Shown here: positions 16,692-25,845 of the stretch, piece after piece
How the letters are laid out: every line of letters starts with the position of its first letter
Numbering within the stretch: the stretch's first letter is position 1
Assembly (NCBI RefSeq): GCF_036226765.1
Contig: NZ_CP109017.1
Location: 1,240,001-1,304,000 of the forward strand
Direction of reading: 5' to 3'
DNA: 64,000 nucleotides
Source: Streptomyces sp. NBC_00670
GTDB lineage: Bacteria > Actinomycetota > Actinomycetes > Streptomycetales > Streptomycetaceae
Position numbers and translations under genes: made by a program
Notes under the pieces: model-generated
Database searches by the model: none
Seen by the model: only the letters and a program-made list of their open reading frames with translations
What the model was told of the DNA's origin: nothing

Positions 16692-16721
16692 TTGACCGGG
16701 GGACCGTGCACGTCCTACGTT
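16692..16721 (+). promoter_or_regulatory. Strong housekeeping-type promoter
   Basis: TTGACC (16692-16697) and TACGTT (16716-16721) are 18 nt apart, a near-consensus group 1 sigma promoter. Transcription would start about 16726-16728, directly at an ATG. A terminator-like hairpin follows within 70 nt. Confidence 0.65.
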
Positions 16722-16725
16722 TTCG

Positions 16726-16782
16726 ATGTGCGGCACACCGAAGCCGCCCTCCCGCGCGAAGCCCCCGGTTGTTCCCCCGTGA
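16726..16782 (+). CDS. Possible leaderless leader peptide (18 aa, Pro-rich)
   Basis: ATG 16726 lies where the promoter at 16692-16721 would start transcription, so a leaderless message is plausible. The frame encodes MCGTPKPPSRAKPPVVPP and stops at TGA 16780-16782. It has three Pro-Pro pairs; the last two fall in and beside the left arm of the terminator hairpin at 16758-16793. This resembles translation-coupled attenuators, but nothing proves it is translated. Confidence 0.35.
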   Translation: MCGTPKPPSRAKPPVVPP

Positions 16783-16793
16783 CCGGGGGCTTC
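16758..16793 (+). terminator. Terminator or attenuator hairpin upstream of the AAA+ gene
   Basis: A perfect 12-bp stem gaagcccccggt (16758-16769) / accgggggcttc (16782-16793) has a 12-nt loop, followed by gttccg rather than a long T run. It would end a transcript of only about 65 nt from the promoter at 16692-16721. It lies 285 bp upstream of the AAA+ gene. A second, weaker promoter (TTCGGC-N18-TACGAT, 16918-16947) could serve that gene independently. The rest of 16794-17077 shows nothing else clear. Confidence 0.6.
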
Positions 16794-17077
16794 GTTCCGT
16801 CCTCCGCCTCCTTTCGCGTTCTCTCCGCGTGCCGAGTGCGGCGATGCGCTCACTCTCGGTCACCGATTCGTGTGCGCCCCCGTGCTCCCACGTCGTTCAA
16901 CAGCTCGGACGGCACCCTTCGGCGGGCGGCTGCCCCGCAGGTACGATGCCCTCGGCGTGATCGGGGTCTGCCTGGTCGCACCGCTGCAACTCCGGTCCGC
17001 GGTACAGCGGTTCGAGGACTGCCGGCGGGCAACGGCCCGGCGGTGAACCATCGGGGGCACGGTTTGTGGGGGACGTG

Positions 17078-18988
17078 ATGGACTTCGGCACGCAGGGCCC
17101 CGAGGCTCCGGCCGACCTCGCCTGGCTGCGGGGGGTGGACGCCTACACGATGGGCGCCTATCCGCAGGCCGAGGAGGAGTTCCGGGCCGCGGTACGGATG
17201 GACCCCGGGATGGCGGACGGCTGGCTCGGGCTGCACGCGCTCCGCGTCGACACGACGACCGCCCTGCTGCGGATGTTCCACCACCGCGAGCGCTTCGGGG
17301 AGCAGCGGGCACGGCACCGGCGCACCTTCAACTCCTGGTACTGGCTGGGCTGGTGGGTGCAGCCGGTGCTGGAGAGCCCGCGCGATCTGCTGCTGGCGCA
17401 CGCCTCGCACTGGCTGGACGGCAGGCACGTGCCGGAGCTGGACCGGGCGCTCGCGGGGCTGCCGCCGGTGGACACCGACGCCCAGGTCCGCTTCCTGCAC
17501 GCCTGCCGGGCCTATCTGGTCAAGGACTGGGAGCAGTTGGTCCGGCACACCGATCCGCTGATCGACGACACCCTGCTCGGCATCGAGGCGGGGTTGTTCG
17601 GCGGCATGGCCCGGGTGCGGCTGGAGATGTTCGGGCAGGCGGAGCCGCTGCTGTCGGCCGCGCTGATGCGGTGCCGCAGCGAGCAGCCGCAGCGCAAGGA
17701 GCTGCGGTACTGGCTGGCGCGGGCGCACGAGGGCACGGGCCGCTCGGCGGCCGCGCTGCCCCTGTACCGGGCGGTGCACCGGGTGGACCCGGCGTTCATG
17801 GACACCTCCGCCCGGCTCGCGGCGATCGCGGAGGGGGACGGGTACGACGACGCGGCCGGTCTCGCGGCGGTCAGCCTGGCCGGCATCGGCCAGGACCTAC
17901 TGGACGGCCCGGACGGTCTCGACGGCGTCGATCCGCTGTTCGGCGCGGGCGCGGAGGGGCGGGACCTGCGTGTCTCCCCCGAACCGGAGCCGACGCCCGG
18001 CTCCGGCGGTCCGGTGGGCCCGGTGGGCCCGGTCGTCGCGGCGCCGGCCGCCGACGCGGCCCGGGAGCGGACCCCCGGGACGGGCTCGCCGCTGCCGGCC
18101 GGGCCCACCGATCCGGCGCTGCTCGAACAGGCGCTCGCGGAACTGGAGCGGATGGTCGGACTGGAACCGGTCAAACGCCAGGTCAAGGCGTTGTCGGCGC
18201 AGCTCAACATGGCCCGGCTGCGGGCCGGTCAGGGGCTGCCCGTGCAGCCGCCCAAGCGGCACTTCGTCTTCTCCGGCCCCTCCGGCACCGGCAAGACGAC
18301 GGTGGCGCGCATTCTCGGCCGGGTCTTCTACGCGCTCGGGCTGCTCGGCGGCGACCATCTGGTGGAGGCGCAGCGGGCCGACCTGGTGGGCGAGTATCTG
18401 GGCCAGACGGCCGTGAAGGCCAACGAGCTGATCGACTCGGCGATCGGCGGCGTCCTCTTCGTCGACGAGGCGTACGCCCTGTCCAACTCCGGGTACGGCA
18501 AGGGCGACGCGTACGGCGACGAGGCGCTGCAGGTGCTGCTGAAGCGGGCGGAGGACAACCGGGACCACCTGGTGGTGATCCTCGCCGGGTACCCCGAGGG
18601 CATGGACCGGCTGCTGGCCGCCAACCCCGGGCTGTCCTCGCGGTTCACCACGCGGGTGGACTTCCCCTCGTACCGGCCGCTGGAGCTGACGTCCATCGGG
18701 GAGGTGCTGGCCGGGGAGAACGGTGACGTCTGGGACGAGGAGGCGCTGGACGAGCTGCGCTCGATCGCGGGGCACGTCGTCGACCAGGGGTGGATCGACG
18801 AGCTGGGCAACGGGCGGTTCCTGCGCACGCTGTACGAGAAGAGCTGCGCGTACCGGGACCTGCGGCTGACCACGTATCCCGGGGCGTTGTCCCGGGACGA
18901 CCTCGCCACGCTGCGGCTGCCGGATCTGATGCAGGCGTACGGGGAGGTGCTGTCCGGGCGGAGCCCGCAGGACCCGTCGGCGCTGTAG
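17078..18988 (+). CDS. CbxX/CfqX (EccA-like) AAA+ ATPase with N-terminal TPR-like region
   Basis: A 636-aa protein. Residues 1-270 are helical TPR-like repeats (ADLAWLRGVDAYTMGAYPQAEEEFRAAV and similar). A Pro/Gly/Ala linker follows at about 300-350. Residues 355-636 form a CbxX/CfqX AAA+ module with Walker A GPSGTGKT (400-407), Walker B LFVDEAYAL (about 460) and a sensor-like VVILAGYPEGMDRLL. This architecture matches EccA of type VII secretion, but no other ESX gene is nearby. ATG 17078 is chosen because GGGGGA precedes it; GTG 17066 and 17075 are in frame. Confidence 0.88.
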   Translation: MDFGTQGPEAPADLAWLRGVDAYTMGAYPQAEEEFRAAVRMDPGMADGWLGLHALRVDTTTALLRMFHHRERFGEQRARHRRTFNSWYWLGWWVQPVLESPRDLLLAHASHWLDGRHVPELDRALAGLPPVDTDAQVRFLHACRAYLVKDWEQLVRHTDPLIDDTLLGIEAGLFGGMARVRLEMFGQAEPLLSAALMRCRSEQPQRKELRYWLARAHEGTGRSAAALPLYRAVHRVDPAFMDTSARLAAIAEGDGYDDAAGLAAVSLAGIGQDLLDGPDGLDGVDPLFGAGAEGRDLRVSPEPEPTPGSGGPVGPVGPVVAAPAADAARERTPGTGSPLPAGPTDPALLEQALAELERMVGLEPVKRQVKALSAQLNMARLRAGQGLPVQPPKRHFVFSGPSGTGKTTVARILGRVFYALGLLGGDHLVEAQRADLVGEYLGQTAVKANELIDSAIGGVLFVDEAYALSNSGYGKGDAYGDEALQVLLKRAEDNRDHLVVILAGYPEGMDRLLAANPGLSSRFTTRVDFPSYRPLELTSIGEVLAGENGDVWDEEALDELRSIAGHVVDQGWIDELGNGRFLRTLYEKSCAYRDLRLTTYPGALSRDDLATLRLPDLMQAYGEVLSGRSPQDPSAL

Positions 18989-19033
18989 CCGACGGCGGGG
19001 CGGGGACCGCGGGATCCGTCCGCGCCGCGGCGC

Positions 19034-19073
19034 ACGGCGTGGGCGGAGCCTTCGGGGTCTCCGCCCACGCCGT
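19034..19073. terminator. Bidirectional terminator between AAA+ and DUF21 genes
   Basis: A perfect 15-bp stem (19034-19048 with 19059-19073) and a 10-nt loop lie in the 88-bp gap between convergent genes ending at 18988 and 19077. It lacks a long T tract, as is common in Streptomyces. Confidence 0.8.
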
Positions 19074-19076
19074 CCG

Positions 19077-20129
19077 TCACGCCACCGGCACCTCCGCTCC
19101 CCCGGCGGCGACCCGGTGTGCCGGGTCCCGTACCTCTCCGACCAGTAGCTCCAGCACGTCCTCCAGGGCGACCAGGCCGAGCACGCGCCCGGACGCGTCC
19201 GCCACCTGCGCCAGGTGGGTCGCGGCCCGCCGCATCACCGTCAGGGCGTCGTCCAGCGGGAGTTCGGCGGCCAGGGTGGTCATCGGCCGCCACACGTGCT
19301 GGGGCACCGCGCGCTCGGACTCCTCGAGGTCGAGGACGTCCTTCACGTGCAGATAGCCCATGAAGGCGCCGGTCTCGGCGGCGACGGGGAACCGGGAGTA
19401 CCCGGTACGGGCCGTCAGCGCCACGATCTCGCCCGGCGTGACCGTGGGTCGCACGGTCACCAGCGAGGCGCGGTCCAGGAGGACGTCGGTGACCGGGCGG
19501 GAGCCCAGTTCCAGCGCGTCCTCCAGGCGCTCCTGCTCCTCCGGGTCGAGCAGTCCGGCCTGTCCGGAGTCCTCCACGAGCTGGTTGAGCTGCTCGCTGG
19601 TGAAGACCGCCTCGACCTCGTCCTTGGGCTCCACACGGAACAGCCGGAGGATCAGCCGGGCGCAGGCACTCAGGAAGACCGTGACCGGACCGCACAGACG
19701 TGCGAAGGCGACCAGGCCGGGGCCGAGCCACAGCGCGGCCTTCTCGGGGGCGGCCATCGCGAGGTTCTTCGGCACCATCTCGCCGATGACGAGGTGGAAG
19801 AAGACGACGGCGGCGAGCGCGATGACGTATCCGAGGGGGTGAATCATGCCCTCGGGCAGGCGCACCGCTTCGAAGACCGGCTCCAGCAGGTGCGCCACGG
19901 TGGGCTCGGCGACGGCGCCGAGGGTGAGGGAGCAGACGGTGATGCCGAACTGGGCCGCCGCCATCATCTGCGGCAGCCGCTCCAGGCCGTACAGGACCTG
20001 GCGCGCCCGGGCGGTGCCGAGCGGCTCGATCTGGCTGCGCCGCACGGAGACCAGCGCGAACTCGGCGCCGACGAAGAACCCGTTCGCGAGCACGAGCAGC
20101 GCGGCGAACAGGAGTTGCACGAGGCTCAT
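19077..20129 (-). CDS. DUF21/CBS-domain membrane protein (hemolysin-C-like, short form)
   Basis: A 350-aa protein. The N-terminal DUF21 (CNNM) membrane domain has hydrophobic segments LVQLLFAALLVLANGFFVGAEFALV, AAAQFGITVCSLTLGAVAEP and LGYVIALAAVVFFHLVIGEMVPKN. A CBS pair occupies about 210-335. The C-terminal CorC/HlyC domain is absent. Related proteins act in Mg2+ or Na+ transport. Its ATG overlaps the stop of the upstream 631-aa paralogue by 4 nt, so the two are translationally coupled and may form a heteromer. Confidence 0.88.
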   Translation of the reverse strand: MSLVQLLFAALLVLANGFFVGAEFALVSVRRSQIEPLGTARARQVLYGLERLPQMMAAAQFGITVCSLTLGAVAEPTVAHLLEPVFEAVRLPEGMIHPLGYVIALAAVVFFHLVIGEMVPKNLAMAAPEKAALWLGPGLVAFARLCGPVTVFLSACARLILRLFRVEPKDEVEAVFTSEQLNQLVEDSGQAGLLDPEEQERLEDALELGSRPVTDVLLDRASLVTVRPTVTPGEIVALTARTGYSRFPVAAETGAFMGYLHVKDVLDLEESERAVPQHVWRPMTTLAAELPLDDALTVMRRAATHLAQVADASGRVLGLVALEDVLELLVGEVRDPAHRVAAGGAEVPVA

Positions 20130-22021
20130 CGCACGACCTCCGCGGCCGGGCCGCCCCGTCCGGCCCGCACACCGGGCTCACCGGCTGCGTCCACCACGTG
20201 GGGCGCCGAGCGCCCCTCGGCCGACGGCTCCCGGCCGGACCCGGCCGGCCCACCGCCGTCCCGGCCGGAGGGCGTCCCCGCGCGCGCGGCGGGCGGCGCC
20301 GCCGCTTCGCCGGCGCGCGCGGACCCGGTGGTCACCTCACCCGGTGCCACCGCCGCCCTGCGGCCGTCGGCCTCCGGGACCAGGCCCGGGTCCGGGTCCG
20401 CCGACGCCGGACCGGCCACAGGGCCGGGCGCGCTCACCGCACCGCGCGGTGCGGACGTACGGCCCGCGACCGCGCCCCGCGGGACGCGTGCCGCGTTCCC
20501 GAGGCCTTCAGCATCGGCAGCCGCGTCCGGCGACGCGGACCACGGCGCCTCGCCGGTTCCCGAAACTGCGGGCGCGGCGACGAACCGGGCTCCCACGGCC
20601 GTGCCGCCGGACGCCGACGCGGCCACGGTGGTGCGCGGGGCGGGCGAGGCCGCCTCGCCCGCCGGGGTCGCGGTGCGCGGGGCCGGGGGCGCCGGTGTCG
20701 GGGTCGGTTCCGCCGTCGCCTCCGTGCGGGTCAGGCGGACGCGTTCCGCGCGGTAGTGGTCGACCAGGCGGACGGTCAGGCGCCAGCCGGGGAGTTCCGC
20801 GCGGTCGCCGGGGGCGGGGATGCGGCCGAGGAGGTCGGCGACGAGGCCGGCCACCGTCTCGTACGGCCCCTCCGGCGCGTCCAGGCCGATGCGCCGCAGC
20901 ACGTCGACCCGCAGGCCGCCGTCGGCGTCCCACGAGGGGCGTCCGTCCTCGGGCGGGGCGGCGGCGAGTTCGGGCAGGTCGAGGCCGTCGTGCTCGTCGC
21001 GGACCTCGCCGACGAGTTCCTCGACGATGTCCTCCAGCGTGACCACGCCGGCCGTGCCGCCGTACTCGTCGACGACGACGGCGATGGGCTGCTCGCTGCG
21101 CAGCCGCGTCAGCAGCGGCCGCACCGGCAGTGTCTCGGGGACCAGGACCGCCGGCTGGGCGATCCGGGCGGCGGTGGTGCGCAGCCGGTCGTGCGCGGGG
21201 ACCGCGAGCGCGTCCTTGAGGTGGACCATGCCGACGATCTCGTCGATCTTCTCCCGGTAGACGGGGAAGCGGGACAGCCCCGTGGCCCGGGTCAGGTTGA
21301 CCACGTCCTCGGCGGTCGCGGAGGACTGCAGGGCGCTGACCTTCACGCGCGGGGTCATCACGTGCTGGGCGGTGAGGTCGCCCAGCGACAGTGTGCGCAC
21401 GAAGAGATCGGCCGTGTCCTGCTCCAGCGCGCCGGCCTGTGCGGAGTGCCGGGCCAGCGAGACGAGTTCGCCGGGGGTGCGGGCGGAGGCCAGTTCATCG
21501 GCCGGCTCCACGCCGAGCGCCCGTACGAGCCGGTTGGCGACGGTGTTGAGCGCCGCGATCACGGGGCGGAACAGGCGTGCGAAGACGTGCTGGGGGCCCG
21601 CCACGAAGCGGGCGACCTGGAGCGGCCGGGAGACCGCCCAGTTCTTCGGCACGAGCTCGCCGATCACCATCTGTATCGCGGAGGCCAGCAGCATGCCGAT
21701 CACCACGGCGAGACCGGAGACGACACCCTCGGGCAGGCCGACGGCGGTGAACGGGCCGCGCAGCAGTTCGGCCAGCGCCGGTTCGGCGAGCATGCCGACG
21801 ACGAGGGAGGTGATCGTGATGCCGAGCTGGGTGCCGGAGAGCTGGAACGACAGGTGCTTCAGCGACTCGACGACCGTACGGGCGCGCCGGTCGCCCTCGG
21901 CCGCGGCCTTCTCCGCCTCGGGCCGCTCGACCGTGACGAGGCCGAACTCGGCTGCCACGAAGAAGCCGTTGGCGAGGATCAGTACGAATGCGGCTGCCAG
22001 GAGCAGCAGGGGGATGGTCAT
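20126..22021 (-). CDS. DUF21/CBS/CorC-domain membrane protein with long disordered tail
   Basis: A 631-aa protein. The DUF21 membrane domain (1-190; VLILANGFFVAAEFGLV and VIGELVPKNWAV) is followed by two CBS motifs (about 205-330; MTPRVKVSALQSS and VVVDEYGGTAGVVTLEDIVEELVGEV) and a CorC/HlyC domain (about 350-430). The last 190 or so residues are Ala/Pro/Gly/Arg-rich and probably disordered, which is unusual for the family. It is the first gene of a two-gene unit with a 4-nt overlap. A cation-transport role is inferred from CorC/CNNM relatives. Confidence 0.88.
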   Translation of the reverse strand: MTIPLLLLAAAFVLILANGFFVAAEFGLVTVERPEAEKAAAEGDRRARTVVESLKHLSFQLSGTQLGITITSLVVGMLAEPALAELLRGPFTAVGLPEGVVSGLAVVIGMLLASAIQMVIGELVPKNWAVSRPLQVARFVAGPQHVFARLFRPVIAALNTVANRLVRALGVEPADELASARTPGELVSLARHSAQAGALEQDTADLFVRTLSLGDLTAQHVMTPRVKVSALQSSATAEDVVNLTRATGLSRFPVYREKIDEIVGMVHLKDALAVPAHDRLRTTAARIAQPAVLVPETLPVRPLLTRLRSEQPIAVVVDEYGGTAGVVTLEDIVEELVGEVRDEHDGLDLPELAAAPPEDGRPSWDADGGLRVDVLRRIGLDAPEGPYETVAGLVADLLGRIPAPGDRAELPGWRLTVRLVDHYRAERVRLTRTEATAEPTPTPAPPAPRTATPAGEAASPAPRTTVAASASGGTAVGARFVAAPAVSGTGEAPWSASPDAAADAEGLGNAARVPRGAVAGRTSAPRGAVSAPGPVAGPASADPDPGLVPEADGRRAAVAPGEVTTGSARAGEAAAPPAARAGTPSGRDGGGPAGSGREPSAEGRSAPHVVDAAGEPGVRAGRGGPAAEVVR

Positions 22022-22165
22022 GATGCCGCCGCCCGAGCACGCGCGCGGAAGAGGTCCGCGCTATGTCGGCAGGGGGCGGCGCAGGTACTGCAGGACGGTC
22101 CGTCCATCGCCGGAGGGAGTCACTCCTCGGGTAGCAGGAGCCCCCGGGCACCGGGCGGTGCGACA

Positions 22166-22200
22166 GGGGGCGGAGGCGTCGTATCGACGTCTCCGCCCCC
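22166..22200 (-). terminator. Terminator of the rib-his gene string
   Basis: A 16-bp stem (22166-22181 with 22185-22200, one G-U pair) closes a 3-nt loop. It lies 49 bp past the PH-protein stop at 22249 and before the DUF21 gene start at 22021, all leftward. Confidence 0.75.
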
Positions 22201-22248
22201 CAGATTAATCAAGACGAGGCCTGGTGCGGCAGGCCCGGCGGCCCCGAC

Positions 22249-22770
22249 TCAGCCCTGATGTTCCCCCGAGGCCCGCTCGGGGTCGTGGACCGACCGGGCC
22301 CTGACGAGCGCGCGCAGGGCCCGTGCGTCCGCGATGGCCCGCTCCTTCGCGATGCCCGGCTGGATGCCCAGTGCGGGCAGGCTGGTGCCGTCGCTGAGGT
22401 CGAGGAAGACCCACGCGTCGCCCGGGCGCAGATTGACCTGGATGATCTGCGCCCACTCCAGCCGGTGCCGGCTGGTGATGTTCACCACGGTCACCCCGGA
22501 GTCGTCGGCGGTGATCCGGGGCCGGGAGAGCAGGAGCAGCACCGCGGCGAGCAGCACGGCGGTGAGCACGAAGCTGAGACGCTCACCGGGCCCGAGCTGT
22601 TCGAGCAGCAGCGCGACGACCGTGATGACGACGACGGTCGCCACGGCGGCCGTGACCAGCACGGCCCGGGTGCGCCCCGGCCGGAAGGTGACCGGCAGGG
22701 CGGGCGTCCCAGGGACGTCGGACGGGTCCGAGGGGACGGACGGGTCCGAGGAGGCGGGCGGGGTCGGCAT
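22249..22770 (-). CDS. Membrane protein with bacterial PH domain
   Basis: A 173-aa protein. A Pro/Ser/Asp-rich N-terminus of about 25 residues precedes two membrane helices (AVLVTAAVATVVVITVVALLL and LSFVLTAVLLAAVLLLL). A PH-like domain follows (RITADDSGVTVVNITSRHRLEWAQIIQVNLRPGDAWVFLDLSDG). Function unknown. It begins 18 bp after hisG and closes the rib-his string. Its conserved place after hisG suggests co-transcription, not necessarily a histidine role. Confidence 0.85.
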   Translation of the reverse strand: MPTPPASSDPSVPSDPSDVPGTPALPVTFRPGRTRAVLVTAAVATVVVITVVALLLEQLGPGERLSFVLTAVLLAAVLLLLSRPRITADDSGVTVVNITSRHRLEWAQIIQVNLRPGDAWVFLDLSDGTSLPALGIQPGIAKERAIADARALRALVRARSVHDPERASGEHQG

Positions 22771-22788
22771 GATGTCGCTCCGGCCGGA

Positions 22789-23637
22789 TCAGAGGCGGCA
22801 GGCGTGGATCGCCGTGGTCAGGATGGCGCGCGCGCCCAGGTCGTAGAGGTCGTCCATGATCCGCTGCGCCTTCTTCGCCGGGACCATGGCGCGCACGGCG
22901 ACCCAGCCCTCGTTGTGCAGCGGGGAGACGGTCGGGGACTCCAGGCCCGGGGTGAGCGCGACGGCCTTCTCGAGCTGCTCGACGCGGCAGTCGTAGTCCA
23001 TCATCACGTACGTCCGGGCCACCAGGACGCCCTGGAGCCGGCGCAGGAACTGCTGCACCTTGGGCTCCTCGACGTCCGCCCCGGTGCGGCGGACGACGAC
23101 CGCCTCGGAGGTCATGATCGGCTCGCCGAAGACCTCCAGACCCGCGTTGCGCAGCGAGGTCCCGGTCTCGACGACGTCCGCGATGACCTCGGCGACGCCG
23201 AGCTCGATCGCGGTCTCCACGGCCCCGTCGAGGTGGACGACGGAGGCGTCGATGCCGTGCTCGGCGAGGTGCCCGGCGACGATGCCCTCGTAGGAGGTGG
23301 CGACGGTCAGCCCGGCAAGGTCCTTGACGCCGCTGACGGTGCCGGGCTTGCCGGCGAAGCGGAAGGTGGAGCGGGCGAAGCCCAGCGGAAGGATCTCCTC
23401 CGCCTGCGCTCCGGAGTCGACGAGCAGATCGCGTCCGGTGATGCCGATGTCGAGGCGGCCGGAGGAGACGTAGATCGCGATGTCGCGCGGGCGGAGGTAG
23501 AAGAACTCGACCTCGTTGTTCGGGTCGACGATCCGCAGTTCCTTGGACTCCCGGCGCTGCTGGTAGCCGGCCTCATGCAGCATCTCCGCCGCAGGGCCTG
23601 ACAGGGAACCCTTGTTGGGGACGGCGATGCGCAGCAT
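22789..23637 (-). CDS. hisG: ATP phosphoribosyltransferase, long form
   Basis: The first enzyme of histidine synthesis: it joins PRPP and ATP to give phosphoribosyl-ATP. At 282 aa it is the long, HisZ-independent form. It has MLRIAVPNKGSLSGPA at the N-terminus, the PRPP-loop region ADVVETGTSLRNAGL, and a C-terminal ACT-like regulatory domain (LQGVLVARTYVMMDYDC... PTVSPLHNEGWVAVRAMV), the usual site of histidine inhibition. It follows hisE by 56 bp on the same strand. Confidence 0.97.
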   Translation of the reverse strand: MLRIAVPNKGSLSGPAAEMLHEAGYQQRRESKELRIVDPNNEVEFFYLRPRDIAIYVSSGRLDIGITGRDLLVDSGAQAEEILPLGFARSTFRFAGKPGTVSGVKDLAGLTVATSYEGIVAGHLAEHGIDASVVHLDGAVETAIELGVAEVIADVVETGTSLRNAGLEVFGEPIMTSEAVVVRRTGADVEEPKVQQFLRRLQGVLVARTYVMMDYDCRVEQLEKAVALTPGLESPTVSPLHNEGWVAVRAMVPAKKAQRIMDDLYDLGARAILTTAIHACRL

Positions 23638-23693
23638 GAGGTCGGCTTCCTTTGCGTGAAGGGATGAACGGAAGGAGAGGCGGGAACGAGGCC

Positions 23694-23966
23694 CTACAGA
23701 TGGGCGTAGACGTCGTCCAGGGAGATGCCGCGGGCGACCATCATCACCTGGACGTGGTACAGCAGCTGCGAGATCTCCTCGGCGGCCGCGTCCTTGCCCT
23801 CGTGCTCGGCGGCCATCCAGACCTCGGCGGCTTCCTCGACGACCTTCTTGCCGATGGCGTGCACGCCCTTGTCCACCAGCTCGGCGGTGCGCGAGGTGGC
23901 GGGATCGCCGTGGGCGGCCTTGTGCTGGAGCTCGGTGAAGAGCTCCTCGAACGTCTTCTTGGACAT
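23694..23966 (-). CDS. hisE: Phosphoribosyl-ATP pyrophosphatase
   Basis: A 90-aa all-helical MazG-like enzyme for the second step of histidine synthesis, releasing PPi from phosphoribosyl-ATP. Motifs include [31 protein letters not shown] and [14 protein letters not shown], which carry the metal-binding acidic residues. It is the stand-alone form, not fused to HisI. It lies 34 bp downstream of ribH, on the same strand, linking the rib and his genes. Confidence 0.96.
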   Translation of the reverse strand: MSKKTFEELFTELQHKAAHGDPATSRTAELVDKGVHAIGKKVVEEAAEVWMAAEHEGKDAAAEEISQLLYHVQVMMVARGISLDDVYAHL

Positions 23967-24000
23967 GGTGGTCCTTACCCTACGCGGTCCGGCCGGTGCC

Positions 24001-24486
24001 TCAGTGCCAGGGTTCGGATACCGAGCGGAGCGTCGCCGCGGTGGCGACCGCCGCCGTCACCGCCTCGTGCCCCTTGTCCTCGGTCGAGCCCTCCAGGCCG
24101 GCGCGGTCCAGGGCCTGCTCCTCGGTGTCGCACGTGAGGACGCCGAAGCCGACGGGGACGCCGGTCTCGACGGAGACCTGGGTGAGTCCCTGGGTGACGC
24201 CCTGGCACACGTAGTCGAAGTGGGGGGTACCGCCGCGGATGACGACGCCCAGGGCGACGACGGCGTCGTAGCCGCGGCCCGCGAGCACCTTGGCGGCGAC
24301 CGGGAGTTCGAAGCTGCCGGGGACCCGGAGCAGCGTGGGCTCGTCGATGCCCAGGTCGGTGAGGGCGCGCAGGGCGCCGTCCACCAGTCCGTCCATCACC
24401 TTGTCGTGCCACTGCGCCGCGACGACGGCGACCCTGAGGTCGCTCACGTTCCGTACGGACAGCTCCGGTGCGCCCTTGCCGCTCAC
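24001..24486 (-). CDS. ribH: 6,7-dimethyl-8-ribityllumazine synthase
   Basis: A 161-aa enzyme condensing 5-amino-6-ribitylaminouracil with 3,4-dihydroxybutanone 4-phosphate. Motifs are [50 protein letters not shown] and [16 protein letters not shown]. It assembles into pentamers or icosahedral particles in other species. It follows ribBA by 45 bp. Confidence 0.96.
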   Translation of the reverse strand: MSGKGAPELSVRNVSDLRVAVVAAQWHDKVMDGLVDGALRALTDLGIDEPTLLRVPGSFELPVAAKVLAGRGYDAVVALGVVIRGGTPHFDYVCQGVTQGLTQVSVETGVPVGFGVLTCDTEEQALDRAGLEGSTEDKGHEAVTAAVATAATLRSVSEPWH

Positions 24487-24531
24487 GTTCTTGTGTCTCC
24501 CAGCTCTTCGAGGGTGTGGTGTGGTGTGTTT

Positions 24532-25845
24532 CTACTGGTTGCCGCAGGGGGACGCGGTGGCCGTGTCCAGCCAGGGCAGGTCGTGCCCCATCCGGTCCCG
24601 CTTGGTGCGCAGATAGCGGAGGTTGTGCTCGCCGGCCTGCACGGGCATGGGTTCCCGCGCGGTGACGCGTACGCCGTGGCGTTCGAGCGCCTCGGTCTTG
24701 TCGGGGTTGTTGGTCAGCAGCCGGACGCTGCGTACGCCGAGGTCGGCGAGGATGCGGGCGCCGGCGCCGTAGTCCCGGGCGTCGGCGGGCAGGCCCAGTT
24801 CGAGGTTGGCGTCGAGGGTGTCGCGGCCGCGCTCCTGGAGCTCGTAGGCGCGCAGCTTGGACATCAGGCCGATGCCGCGCCCCTCGTGGCCGCGCAGATA
24901 GACCACCACCCCCCGGCCCTCGCGCTGGATCAGTTCCAGGGAGGTCTGAAGCTGCGGGCCGCAGTCGCAGCGCAGGGAGTGGAAGACGTCGCCGGTGAGG
25001 CATTCGGAGTGGACGCGGACGAGGACGTCCTCGCCGTCGCCGATCTCGCCGTGCACGAGGGCGATGTGCTCGACGCCGTCGGCGGTGGAGCGGTAGCCGT
25101 GCGCGGTGAACCGGCCGTGGGCGGTGGGGAGGCGGACCTCGGCCTCGTGGCGGACGGCCGGCTCGGCGGGTGCGGCGTGCTCGGTGGAGCGGCGGTAGGC
25201 GATCAGGTCCTCGATGGAGATGATCGTCAGGCCGTGCTTGCGGGCGAACGGCACGAGTTCGGGCAGCCGCAGCATGCGGCCGTCCTCCCCGGCGATCTCC
25301 ACGATCGCGCCGGCCGGGCGCAGCCCCGCGAGCCGGGCCAGGTCGACGGCGGCCTCGGTGTGGCCGTCGCGGGTGAGGACGCCGCCGGGGCGGGCGCGCA
25401 GCGGGAAGACGTGGCCGGGCCGGACGAGGTCGGCGGGCTCGGCGGTGCCGCCCGCGAGCAGCCGCAGCGTGGCGGCGCGGTCGGCGGCGGAGATACCCGT
25501 GGTCACGCCGTGCGCGGCGGTGGCGTCCACGGAGACGGTGAACGCGGTCTTCATGGACTCGGTGTTGTCGTCGACCATCTGCGGCAGCCGCAGCCGGTCC
25601 AGTTCCGCGCCCTCCATGGGGGCGCAGATCAGGCCGCGGCACTCGCTCATCATGAAGGCGATGTGTGCGGCCGTGACCTTCTCGGCGGCCATGACGAGGT
25701 CGCCCTCGTTCTCGCGGTCCTCGTCGTCGACGACGACGATCGGACGGCCGGCCGCGATGTCGGCGATCGCCTGTTCGACGGGGTCGAGCACGAGGTCGTC
25801 GTCGAGGAGGTGGTCGGTGCTGTGCAGGACGGGCGCCGTGGTCAT
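24532..25845 (-). CDS. ribBA: Bifunctional 3,4-DHBP synthase / GTP cyclohydrolase II
   Basis: A 437-aa fusion. Residues 1-210 are RibB, with the acidic loop [19 protein letters not shown] and [22 protein letters not shown] signature. Residues 225-437 are RibA, with zinc cysteines in [21 protein letters not shown] and the catalytic [13 protein letters not shown]. It makes both riboflavin precursors, from ribulose 5-phosphate and GTP. Its ATG overlaps the ribM stop by 4 nt. Confidence 0.96.
   Translation of the reverse strand: MTTAPVLHSTDHLLDDDLVLDPVEQAIADIAAGRPIVVVDDEDRENEGDLVMAAEKVTAAHIAFMMSECRGLICAPMEGAELDRLRLPQMVDDNTESMKTAFTVSVDATAAHGVTTGISAADRAATLRLLAGGTAEPADLVRPGHVFPLRARPGGVLTRDGHTEAAVDLARLAGLRPAGAIVEIAGEDGRMLRLPELVPFARKHGLTIISIEDLIAYRRSTEHAAPAEPAVRHEAEVRLPTAHGRFTAHGYRSTADGVEHIALVHGEIGDGEDVLVRVHSECLTGDVFHSLRCDCGPQLQTSLELIQREGRGVVVYLRGHEGRGIGLMSKLRAYELQERGRDTLDANLELGLPADARDYGAGARILADLGVRSVRLLTNNPDKTEALERHGVRVTAREPMPVQAGEHNLRYLRTKRDRMGHDLPWLDTATASPCGNQ

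Noticed and set aside
16990..17050. tRNA-like ggttcgaggac (T-loop look-alike) upstream of the AAA+ gene
   Set aside because: No acceptor stem, anticodon arm or D arm can be drawn around it.
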